Part shown: piece after piece, positions 1 through 6,155 of the stretch
Layout: each line of letters opens with the position of its first letter
Position numbering within the stretch: position 1 is the stretch's first letter
NCBI GenBank assembly: GCA_028706795.1
Contig: JAQTVK010000021.1
Location: 1 to 10,186 of the forward strand
DNA length: 10,186 nucleotides
DNA from: Candidatus Omnitrophota bacterium
Lineage (GTDB): Bacteria; Omnitrophota; Gorgyraeia; Pluralincolimonadales; Pluralincolimonadaceae
Direction of reading: 5' to 3'
Program-made: the position numbers and the translations under genes
The notes under the pieces: generated by a model
Database searches by the model: none
What the model saw: the letters and a program-made list of their open reading frames with translations, nothing else
Told to the model about the DNA's origin: nothing

Positions 1-1
1 T

Positions 2-193
2 GTCGTAAAACTCGGCGATGAATTCCCGGTCAAGCTCATGGAGATAGACGACCAGAACAGGCTTAACCTCAGCAGGAAACAGGCTATGCCCGGTTACGTC
101 CCCGGTGAAGAAAAACCCAGGGAACCCCGCGAACCCAGGGAATCGAGAGGGCGCGGCGAAGGAAGAGGCGAAAGGAGATATCATAAGAAGTGA
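2..193 (+). CDS. pnp: Polyribonucleotide nucleotidyltransferase, C-terminal end (partial, 5' truncated)
   Basis: Only the last 63 codons are in the window; the gene begins upstream. The visible start is the second half of an S1 RNA-binding domain, with the typical ending E-I-D-D-Q-N-R-L-N-L-S-R-K. It is followed by a low-complexity tail of Pro-Arg-Glu repeats and then Arg/Gly/Glu residues ending in HKK. An S1 domain at the extreme C-terminus with a short charged tail fits PNPase, which degrades RNA 3' to 5' by phosphorolysis in the cytoplasm; in that family the S1 and KH domains feed RNA into the catalytic ring. Its TGA stop overlaps the GTG start of ftsK, so it probably shares the downstream transcript. 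Another S1-domain protein cannot be excluded because the catalytic domains are not visible. Confidence 0.75.
   Translation, partial: VVKLGDEFPVKLMEIDDQNRLNLSRKQAMPGYVPGEEKPREPREPRESRGRGEGRGERRYHKK
173..177 (+). promoter_or_regulatory. Shine-Dalgarno site for ftsK
   Basis: AGGAG lies within the last codons of pnp, 12 nt before the GTG at 190. It supports that GTG, because the next upstream in-frame codon but one is a TAA (184-186), so no earlier start is possible. The spacing is longer than ideal. Confidence 0.5.
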
Positions 194-2460
194 AGCAGGA
201 GAGGATAAACGAGATTTGGGGCGTTCTTCTCTTCGCCTTATCTGTCCTTGTCTTCGTCAGCCTGGTAACGTATGACCCGAACGACCTCCGGATCTTCACG
301 TCTAATCCGAACGTATATACCCACAACTATGCCGGCATAATAGGCGCATATGTTGCCATGGCGCTGTTCTCCTTCGTAGGGTTCAGCGCCTATATAATAC
401 CCGCGCTGACGTTAACATGGTCGCTCGGCAAGTTTTTGAATAAGGTCCCGCAGAAATTTTATTTCAAGTTCCTCGGGACCTGTTTTCTTTTTATAGCTTC
501 CAGCGCCTTATTGAGCCTCGCCTGTTCTCCCCAGAACTCCGCGGTCAAAGTCCATTGGGGCGGGCTGCTCGGCCTCTTCTTCTCGGACTTTTTCGTGAGG
601 TACCTCGGCCCTGCAGGCGCATGGATAATGGTGATAGTCCTGGGCGCCTTATCGATCCTCCTCGCGACCGAGCTGCTTATATTCCCCATCGTGATGTCCC
701 TCGTAAGCGCCGGCTCGGGGCTCTTCTCCATGCTTTTCAAGAAGAAGCCCGGACAGGCAAAAGAAAAACGGATCGAGAAACCGGAAGCCCAGTCGCCTTT
801 AAGGAGGAGTTTTGAGCAGATCAAGGCTGAGATAGCCAAGGGCAAAGAGGCGAAAGAAAAGTCAGCGGTAAACGGGGCGAAGGCCGCCAAAGAAGAACCC
901 AAGGTCCTCGCAGAGGAACGCACTACCATAATAGATATCAAGAAAATAATAAAGAAGGAAGAGCCGAAGCCGGCCCAGGTAAAGGTGGTTAAGCAGGTCA
1001 TAGGCGATTATAAACTGCCGGATATGAACCTGCTTGACTCGCCGCCGCCTCTTGAGGAACGCAAGATAAGCGAGGACCTGGACGCAAGCGCGAAGGTCCT
1101 GGAAGATACCCTGGCGGATTTCGGTATCGAGGTAAAGATCACGGCCGTAGAGCGCGGCCCTGTCATCACCAGGTACGAGCTGGAGCCCGCGCCCGGCGTA
1201 AAGGTAACGAAGATAACGAGCCTCTCCGACGATATTGCCCTGGCCATGAAGGCGCAGAGCGTGAGGATAGTCGCGCCGATACCGGGAAAGGCGAGGGTGG
1301 GCGTTGAGGTACCGAATTCCTCGAGCTCCCTTGTTTACCTGAAAGAGATACTGCAGTCATCCGAATTCCAGAATTCGAAATCCAAGCTTACTCTCGCTCT
1401 GGGCAAGGATATTGCCGGGACGCCTGTCGTCGCAGACCTCGGCGAGATGCCGCATATGTTGATCGCCGGAACGACCGGTTCCGGGAAGACTGTCTGCGTC
1501 AACTCCATAATAAGTTCCATGCTCTTTAACGCCTCTCCCGATGAGGTGAAGTTCCTGATGGTCGACCCGAAGATGGTCGAGCTGGCGATGTTCAACGGCC
1601 TTCCGCATCTCTTGTGCCCGGTCGTAACCGACCATAAAAAAGTCTCCGGCGCCCTGAACTGGGTAGTAAGCGAGATGGATTCTCGCTACAGGCTCTTTGC
1701 GAGGCTGTCGGTCAGGAATATCGAATTCTTCCACGAAAAATTAAGCAAGGGTGAATTCAAGGACCAAGAGGAAGTGCCCGAGGTCCTTCCTTATATAGTG
1801 GTGATAATCGATGAGTTGGCCGACCTCATGCTGGTCGCGCCGCAGGAGGTTGAGAACGCAATAACAAGGTTATCCCAGCTTTCCCGCGCAGTAGGCATAC
1901 ATATTATACTCGCCACACAGAGGCCTTCGGTCGACGTCGTCACCGGCGTCATCAAAGCCAATTTCCCGGCAAGGATATCCTTCAAGGTCGCCTCTAAGGT
2001 CGACTCGCGGACAGTCCTCGACATGAACGGGGCGGATAAACTGCTCGGTAAAGGCGATATGCTCTTTATGCGTCCCGGTGACGCGAAGCCGACCCGCGCG
2101 CAGGCATGCCTTGTCAAGGATAGGGAGATAGAGAGGGTCATAAGTTTCATAAAGCAGCAGAGGACGGCCGAATACGACGAAGAAATACAAAAAGAGCAAG
2201 AAAAGAAATCCCACGGCAAGACATACGAGAAGGACGAGATGTACGAGGAGGCGGTAAGGATGGTCCTGGAGACTAAGCAGGCTTCGGTCTCGATGCTCCA
2301 GCGCCGGCTCGGGCTGGGCTATACAAGGGCCGCGCGCCTCGTCGACACGATGGAAGCCGAGGGGATAGTCGGTCCTTATAACGGTTCGAAACCGCGCGAT
2401 ATACTGATAGATACCATGGAGGCGGTAAAAGCGAAATGGAATCAATCGGGTCGAGAATAA
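190..2460 (+). CDS. ftsK: DNA translocase FtsK/SpoIIIE
   Basis: A 756-residue membrane-anchored, ATP-driven DNA pump that clears and aligns chromosome termini at the division septum. Residues 1-180 hold about four to five hydrophobic segments (for example 10-28, 48-77, 92-112, 142-170). Residues 182-270 are a Lys/Glu/Ala-rich linker. The motor domain follows, with Walker A GTTGSGKT at 427-434 and Walker B ending D541-E542 (VVIIDELADLM, 537-547), plus the conserved ATQRPSVDVVTGVIKANFPAR stretch near 575-595. Residues 682-740 form the gamma winged-helix domain that in the family reads oriented DNA sequences. The GTG start overlaps the pnp stop as GTGA and places the first membrane helix at residue 10, as expected. 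The last 25 nt overlap rodZ. All key residues are present and the length is normal. Confidence 0.97.
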   Translation: MKQERINEIWGVLLFALSVLVFVSLVTYDPNDLRIFTSNPNVYTHNYAGIIGAYVAMALFSFVGFSAYIIPALTLTWSLGKFLNKVPQKFYFKFLGTCFLFIASSALLSLACSPQNSAVKVHWGGLLGLFFSDFFVRYLGPAGAWIMVIVLGALSILLATELLIFPIVMSLVSAGSGLFSMLFKKKPGQAKEKRIEKPEAQSPLRRSFEQIKAEIAKGKEAKEKSAVNGAKAAKEEPKVLAEERTTIIDIKKIIKKEEPKPAQVKVVKQVIGDYKLPDMNLLDSPPPLEERKISEDLDASAKVLEDTLADFGIEVKITAVERGPVITRYELEPAPGVKVTKITSLSDDIALAMKAQSVRIVAPIPGKARVGVEVPNSSSSLVYLKEILQSSEFQNSKSKLTLALGKDIAGTPVVADLGEMPHMLIAGTTGSGKTVCVNSIISSMLFNASPDEVKFLMVDPKMVELAMFNGLPHLLCPVVTDHKKVSGALNWVVSEMDSRYRLFARLSVRNIEFFHEKLSKGEFKDQEEVPEVLPYIVVIIDELADLMLVAPQEVENAITRLSQLSRAVGIHIILATQRPSVDVVTGVIKANFPARISFKVASKVDSRTVLDMNGADKLLGKGDMLFMRPGDAKPTRAQACLVKDREIERVISFIKQQRTAEYDEEIQKEQEKKSHGKTYEKDEMYEEAVRMVLETKQASVSMLQRRLGLGYTRAARLVDTMEAEGIVGPYNGSKPRDILIDTMEAVKAKWNQSGRE

Positions 2461-3176
2461 AGGCCGCTCGGGAATCAAAAGGGATATCCATTGACCAGGC
2501 GCAGAAAGATACCCGGATAAGCGGGAGGATCTTAAGCGCTATCGAGGCCGACAGGGCGCAGGATATCATCTCCGGCCCGGTCTATATCAAGAGTTTTATC
2601 AAGAAATACGCCGATTACCTTGGGCTTGACGGGGGCCCTTTGGCCGAAAGCTTTTCCGGGGAAAAACCCGGGTTCAAGGAACAGATCTCCGTCCTCAGCA
2701 AAGATGATAAGTGGGTCAGGCCCGCCGCAGGAATAAAATTCCCCTTCAAGAAAATAATCTATGCCGCGATAGCCGTAGCGCTCATCTTCTTCGGCGTTAA
2801 ACTGGCCGGTCTTGCCGTTTCAAAGACGGCGGCGTTCTTCAAGTCCAGGCCAAAAGCCGAGAACAAAACTGCTGCGGCGGTAAAACCGAAACCGGCAGCT
2901 AAGCCTTCGCCGGCGGCGGCCGTCCTGAGGGTCCCGAAAGGCGAAAATCTCATGCTGTCACTTAAGGCGCGCTCGGATGTATACCTGAAATTAAAGGTCG
3001 ACGGAAGTGTCGTATACGACGGCATCCTGAAAAAGGGATCGAACGAGAGATGGGAGGCGAAGGAGTCTTTCGAGATCTCCGCCAGCAAGGCCGAGGCGCT
3101 GGCAGCGGATATGAACGGGACCCCCCTGGCCCCGTTGGGCAAAGGCGTAATTAAAGGCCTGAAATTACCCAAATAA
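2436..3176 (+). CDS. rodZ: RodZ-like helix-turn-helix membrane protein (DUF4115)
   Basis: A 246-residue single-pass membrane protein with RodZ architecture. A cytoplasmic helix-turn-helix domain spans residues 1-65 (opening MESIGSRIKAARESKGIS). A basic stretch leads into one transmembrane helix at about 106-125, followed by a Lys/Pro/Ala-rich linker (about 138-162) and a beta-rich DUF4115 domain (163-243) with the usual VYLKLKVDG and ESFEI strands. In characterised bacteria RodZ connects MreB filaments to the cell-wall elongation machinery, which implies rod-shaped growth here, although MreB is not in the window. The start lies 25 nt inside ftsK; GGAGG at 2418-2422 is 13 nt upstream, and the N-terminus aligns with family starts. 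No catalytic function is expected; a transcriptional role for the HTH is possible but not shown. Confidence 0.9.
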   Translation: MESIGSRIKAARESKGISIDQAQKDTRISGRILSAIEADRAQDIISGPVYIKSFIKKYADYLGLDGGPLAESFSGEKPGFKEQISVLSKDDKWVRPAAGIKFPFKKIIYAAIAVALIFFGVKLAGLAVSKTAAFFKSRPKAENKTAAAVKPKPAAKPSPAAAVLRVPKGENLMLSLKARSDVYLKLKVDGSVVYDGILKKGSNERWEAKESFEISASKAEALAADMNGTPLAPLGKGVIKGLKLPK

Positions 3177-3187
3177 CGACAATCTAA

Positions 3188-4537
3188 ATGCCGACCAAGC
3201 CGACCAAGATATCGCTTATCTCACTGGGGTGCGCGAGGAACCTGGTAGATTCCGAAATAATTTTAGGCACGCTTAAGGATTACGGTTTCGCCGTAACAGA
3301 TTCCCCGCGCTCCGCGGATATAGTGATAGTCAATACCTGTTCTTTTATAGAGGACGCCAAAAAAGAATCGATCGAGACGATACTCGACCTCGTCGAACTC
3401 AAGAACGCCGGCAGGATAAAGGGGATACTTGTCACGGGCTGTCTTCCCCAGAGATACGGTAAGGCGCTGCAAAGGGAGTTAGGCGAGATAAACGGATTTA
3501 TAGGCGTCGAGGGTTTCGCCAGGCTTCCCAAGATCATAAACGATATCATGGCAGGAAAGAGGGTCTACAGCGTCACGCGTAACCCGGCTTACCTATATGA
3601 TTGGAAAACACCCAGGCAGGCCCTTACGCCAAGGCACTTCGCCTATATTAAAATATCCGAGGGATGTTCACATAAATGCTCCTTCTGCGTCATACCTAAG
3701 ATACGCGGCAGGCACAGGAGCCGCGGCATGGGATCGATCGTCGCCGAGGCGCAGGCCCTTATAGGCAGGGGCGTAAAAGAGATTAACCTGGTAGGGCAGG
3801 ATACCACGCTCTACGGCGTCGACCTTTACCGGCGTCCCGCTCTCGCGGAGTTGCTGGAAAAGCTCGCGCGGCTCAAAGGGGTGCGGTGGTTGCGCTTATT
3901 ATACGCCCATCCGGCCCATTTCAACGACGGATTGATCTCGGTCATGGCCGGCGAGGAACGGGTCTGCAAGTACGTGGACGTCCCGATCCAACATATCAAT
4001 GACAGGATCCTCAAGGCGATGAGGAGGGGGACGTCAAACGCGTCGATCAGGGACCTGCTCGCAAGATTGCGAGGGCGCGTCCCGGGGATAGCTATACGCA
4101 CCGCAGTCATAGCCGGTTTTCCGGGCGAGACGGATAAAGAATTTGGCGAACTCCTCGATTTTGTGAAAGAGGCAAAATTTGAGCGGCTCGGGGCTTTTGT
4201 ATATTCGGAGGAAGAAGGGACGCCCGCCGCGGGCTCGAAGAGGGCTGTCCCCGAAAAAGAAAAATTAGCGCGGTGGAACGAGCTGATGAAGGCACAGCGC
4301 CGGGTATCTTCCGAAAACAACAAAAGATTCATAGGCAGCAGGTTCAAAGTCCTCATCGACGAAAAAGAGGCCTCGGGCGGAGGGAGTTGCATGGGACGGA
4401 CATATATGGATGCCCCTGAGATCGACGGGGCAGTATACATAAAAGGCCCCGGGATCAGGATAGGGGATTTCGTGACCGCAAGGATAACCGGCACGTTGGA
4501 ATACGATCTCATCGGAGTAAAGGAACCGGTAAAATGA
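3188..4537 (+). CDS. rimO: Ribosomal protein S12 methylthiotransferase RimO
   Basis: A 449-residue radical-SAM enzyme that adds a methylthio group to a conserved aspartate of ribosomal protein S12. The N-terminal MTTase domain supplies Cys15 (SLGCARNLVDSE), Cys51 and Cys85 for one iron-sulfur cluster. The radical-SAM cluster motif is C160-x3-C164-x2-C167 in EGCSHKCSFC. RimO-type rather than MiaB-type signatures include GQDTTLYGVD (203-212) and the YAHPAHF and VDVPIQHIND stretches. A TRAM domain fills about 380-445. The ATG is 11 nt after the rodZ stop; I see no convincing Shine-Dalgarno before it, but the start matches the family because the first strand and Cys15 follow at once. The stop overlaps the pgsA start as ATGA. 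MiaB is the alternative, judged unlikely. Confidence 0.95.
   Translation: MPTKPTKISLISLGCARNLVDSEIILGTLKDYGFAVTDSPRSADIVIVNTCSFIEDAKKESIETILDLVELKNAGRIKGILVTGCLPQRYGKALQRELGEINGFIGVEGFARLPKIINDIMAGKRVYSVTRNPAYLYDWKTPRQALTPRHFAYIKISEGCSHKCSFCVIPKIRGRHRSRGMGSIVAEAQALIGRGVKEINLVGQDTTLYGVDLYRRPALAELLEKLARLKGVRWLRLLYAHPAHFNDGLISVMAGEERVCKYVDVPIQHINDRILKAMRRGTSNASIRDLLARLRGRVPGIAIRTAVIAGFPGETDKEFGELLDFVKEAKFERLGAFVYSEEEGTPAAGSKRAVPEKEKLARWNELMKAQRRVSSENNKRFIGSRFKVLIDEKEASGGGSCMGRTYMDAPEIDGAVYIKGPGIRIGDFVTARITGTLEYDLIGVKEPVK
4520..4524 (+). promoter_or_regulatory. Shine-Dalgarno site for pgsA
   Basis: AAGGA inside the end of rimO, 9 nt before the ATG at 4534. Together with the ATGA stop/start overlap it indicates coupled translation of pgsA. 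Confidence 0.6.
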
Positions 4538-5106
4538 ACCTTTCCAACAAGCTTACCATCTCGAGGATATTCCTGGCTTTTGTCCTCATGTACTTCCTTT
4601 TCGCCAAGTGGCCGGGCGCGAAATATTTCGCGTTCTTTACTTTTGCGGCCGCCTCACTTACCGATTATTTCGACGGATATTTCGCCCGCAAAGAAGGCAA
4701 GATAACCGATTTCGGTAAATTGATGGACCCGATAGCCGATAAGATCCTTGTCTTGTCGGCTTTCCTGGCTTTCGTTGAGCTTGAGCTCATACCGGCATGG
4801 ACTGTCGTGATAATAGTGGCCAGGGAAGTAACGGTCACCGGCTTGCGGCTGGCCGCCCTTACGAGGGGGAAAGTCATCGAGGCGGAAGAGGCGGGAAAAC
4901 ACAAGACCGTATCGCAGATGATAGCCGTATCTATGATACTGATATTCCTGATGTTCAGGGAGGCGGGAAAATCCCTCGCTTTCTGGAATGCCGATACCGA
5001 GAAGTGGGTCCTGAACCTCATATTCTTCGTCATGCTCGTTACCGTCGCGTTGACGCTTACCTCAGGGATCTCCTTCTTCATAAGGAACAGGAAGCTCTTT
5101 AATTGA
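4534..5106 (+). CDS. pgsA: CDP-diacylglycerol--glycerol-3-phosphate 3-phosphatidyltransferase
   Basis: A 190-residue integral membrane enzyme that transfers the phosphatidyl group from CDP-diacylglycerol to glycerol-3-phosphate, giving phosphatidylglycerophosphate. The complete CDP-alcohol phosphotransferase signature D-x2-DG-x2-AR-x8-G-x3-D-x3-D is present: Asp44, Asp47, Gly48, Ala51, Arg52, Gly61, Asp65 and Asp69. The remainder is a series of hydrophobic helices (about 10-40, 70-97, 125-142, 157-183). Length is typical. Its next-door partner pgpA encodes a phosphatase for the product, which supports PgsA over other members of the CDP-alcohol family. It overlaps rimO by 4 nt at the start and pgpA by 4 nt at the end, with a good Shine-Dalgarno upstream. 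Confidence 0.95.
   Translation: MNLSNKLTISRIFLAFVLMYFLFAKWPGAKYFAFFTFAAASLTDYFDGYFARKEGKITDFGKLMDPIADKILVLSAFLAFVELELIPAWTVVIIVAREVTVTGLRLAALTRGKVIEAEEAGKHKTVSQMIAVSMILIFLMFREAGKSLAFWNADTEKWVLNLIFFVMLVTVALTLTSGISFFIRNRKLFN
5089..5093 (+). promoter_or_regulatory. Shine-Dalgarno site for pgpA
   Basis: AGGAA sits 9 nt before the TTG at 5103. It decides the start: the next in-frame ATG/GTG/TTG-type codon (GTG, codon 17) would fall inside the conserved N-terminal motif. Confidence 0.6.
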
Positions 5107-5561
5107 AGACCGTCATAAGGCTTGTAAGTACGTGTTTCTACGCGGGATATGTGCCCAGGGTATCCGGCACGGCGGGGTCCGTATTCGGTCTCCTGCTTTT
5201 CCTCCTGGTAAGTTACAGCTTTCCTGTAACGGTGATCACGTTATCGGCATTGACGGTCGCGGCCCTGTTGGTGATAAAGGGGGCGGAGGAACTCTTCGGC
5301 AAGAAGGATTCGAGGAGGATCGTCATCGATGAGGCGATAGGGATGATGATAACGCTCCTGTTCATACCGATGAAGCCGGAATTCATCACCCTCGCTTTCA
5401 TATTCTTCAGGGTATTCGATATTATAAAACCTTTCCCGATAAAACGCATCGAAAAGATAAAGAGCCCGTGGGGGGTCGTGCTGGATGATGTGGTCGCTGC
5501 GGTATACGCGAACCTCTCGGTTCAGATCATAGCCATCTTCGCTTTAAAGAGCGGGGTATAG
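5103..5561 (+). CDS. pgpA: Phosphatidylglycerophosphatase A
   Basis: A 152-residue membrane phosphatase that removes phosphate from phosphatidylglycerophosphate to yield phosphatidylglycerol, directly after the PgsA step. Family hallmarks in order: an N-terminal GYVPRVSGTAGS motif (15-26; the usual form is PGT, here SGT), VIDEAIGM around Asp76-Glu77, FFRVFDIIKPFPI (101-113) and GVVLDDVVAAVYANL (124-138) with Asp128-Asp129. Hydrophobic helices lie at about 24-56, 79-101 and 130-147. The TTG start overlaps the pgsA stop as TTGA, so the two enzymes are probably made by coupled translation. The last 40 nt run into thpR on the other strand, and the core-gene run ends here. Length is slightly short but normal. 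Confidence 0.92.
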   Translation: MKTVIRLVSTCFYAGYVPRVSGTAGSVFGLLLFLLVSYSFPVTVITLSALTVAALLVIKGAEELFGKKDSRRIVIDEAIGMMITLLFIPMKPEFITLAFIFFRVFDIIKPFPIKRIEKIKSPWGVVLDDVVAAVYANLSVQIIAIFALKSGV

Positions 5562-6097
5562 ACGGAGCCCTGCGGCGTCAGCCGGCTCATGAATAGGGTA
5601 ATGTATCCCGCTTTTATTACCGGACCCGCCTCGAATCCGACCGTTTCGACCAGCTTACGCAGTTTATCGCTATTCCTCTGGCTTCTTACCCTTCCCAGGG
5701 TTATGTGAGGATGGAATTTTCTCTCTTCCCCGGCAATGCCTATGGCCTGTAATTTAGCCTCAAGTTCCCCGGCGATCCGCGCCGATTCAGCGGCCCCGCG
5801 GTCTACTCCTGCCCATATGACCTTCGGAAAACTGAGGTCAGGAAATGCCCCGATCCCTTTCATCGTGAGCTCAAAAGATTTGAAGCCGGCCGCCGTCCCG
5901 GCAAGCAGTTTCTTTATCTCCTCCGCTTTATCCGGGCTGACGTCCCCTATGAACCTGAGGGAGAGGTGGATATTTTCCGGCTCGACCCATTTGATATCGG
6001 CGCCGGACCTTTTTAGGGCCTCCAGGACAGAGACGAGCTTGTCGCGCGCCTCGGCGGGGAGCTCTATCGCTATAAATGTCCTCAACATCCCGTCCAT
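5522..6097 (-). CDS. thpR: RNA 2',3'-cyclic phosphodiesterase (LigT/ThpR family)
   Basis: A 191-residue cytoplasmic protein of the 2H phosphoesterase superfamily. Both catalytic motifs are intact: H44-L-S46 (ENIHLSLRFIG) and H131-I-T133 (FHPHITLGRVR). The order of strands and the final LTPQGSVYTPL segment match bacterial ThpR, which opens 2',3'-cyclic phosphates on RNA ends and can ligate tRNA halves in vitro. The start is either Met1 (6097) or Met4 (6088), since relatives often begin right before RTFIAIELP. The TATAAT box 8 nt before the first ATG favours Met1 on a leaderless message. The 3' end overlaps pgpA by 40 nt. In many bacteria this gene neighbours cinA and recA; here cinA is on the same strand but about 2.8 kb away. 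Confidence 0.92.
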   Translation of the reverse strand: MDGMLRTFIAIELPAEARDKLVSVLEALKRSGADIKWVEPENIHLSLRFIGDVSPDKAEEIKKLLAGTAAGFKSFELTMKGIGAFPDLSFPKVIWAGVDRGAAESARIAGELEAKLQAIGIAGEERKFHPHITLGRVRSQRNSDKLRKLVETVGFEAGPVIKAGYITLFMSRLTPQGSVYTPLFKAKMAMI

Positions 6098-6105
6098 TTG
6101 ATGTG

Positions 6106-6134
6106 ATTATACATTACGCGTTGACTTTAATCAA
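6106..6134 (-). promoter_or_regulatory. Promoter of thpR, predicted leaderless
   Basis: Reading the minus strand, TTGATT (6134-6129) is followed after 17 bp by a perfect TATAAT (6111-6106). Only 8 nt separate the -10 box from the ATG at 6097, so transcription should begin at or within a couple of bases of the start codon. There is no Shine-Dalgarno. Confidence 0.75.
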
Positions 6135-6148
6135 CCGGGTGGTATAAT
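6121..6148 (+). promoter_or_regulatory. Promoter of the solute-binding/GGDEF operon, predicted leaderless
   Basis: TTGACT (6121-6126), a 16-bp spacer and a perfect TATAAT (6143-6148), with a TGG just before the -10 box that makes it an extended -10. Only 7 nt separate it from the ATG at 6156. It is interleaved with the thpR promoter: the two -35 hexamers lie 2 bp apart within a 14-bp partial palindrome (TTGA, 6-bp centre, TCAA; 6121-6134). Confidence 0.78.
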
Positions 6149-6155
6149 TTTAACC

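Noticed and set aside
114..142. Direct repeat AACCCAGGGAA (two copies, 18 nt apart) at the end of pnp.
   Set aside because: It simply encodes the Pro-Arg-Glu repeats of the PNPase tail, with no sign of a mobile or regulatory element.
459..1001. Long antisense open frame (180 codons) opposite ftsK.
   Set aside because: Its translation matches no family I know and mirrors ftsK codon bias. FtsK is unambiguous on the other strand.
1308..1389. Cluster of restriction-type palindromes resembling a cloning polylinker: GGTACC, GAATTC, CTCGAG and GAGCTC contiguous at 1308-1328, then CTGCAG, GAATTC twice, TTCGAA and AAGCTT to 1389.
   Set aside because: The FtsK reading frame runs through without break and stays collinear with the family (VEVPN... 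VYLKEIL... LTLALGKDIAG), so this is coding sequence, not vector. It is most likely coincidence.
5565..5588. Hairpin GAGCC-CTG, 6-nt loop, CAG-(CC)-GGCTC just after pgpA as a possible bidirectional terminator.
   Set aside because: It has a 2-nt bulge, no T-run on either side, and lies inside thpR codons. Support is too weak to call.
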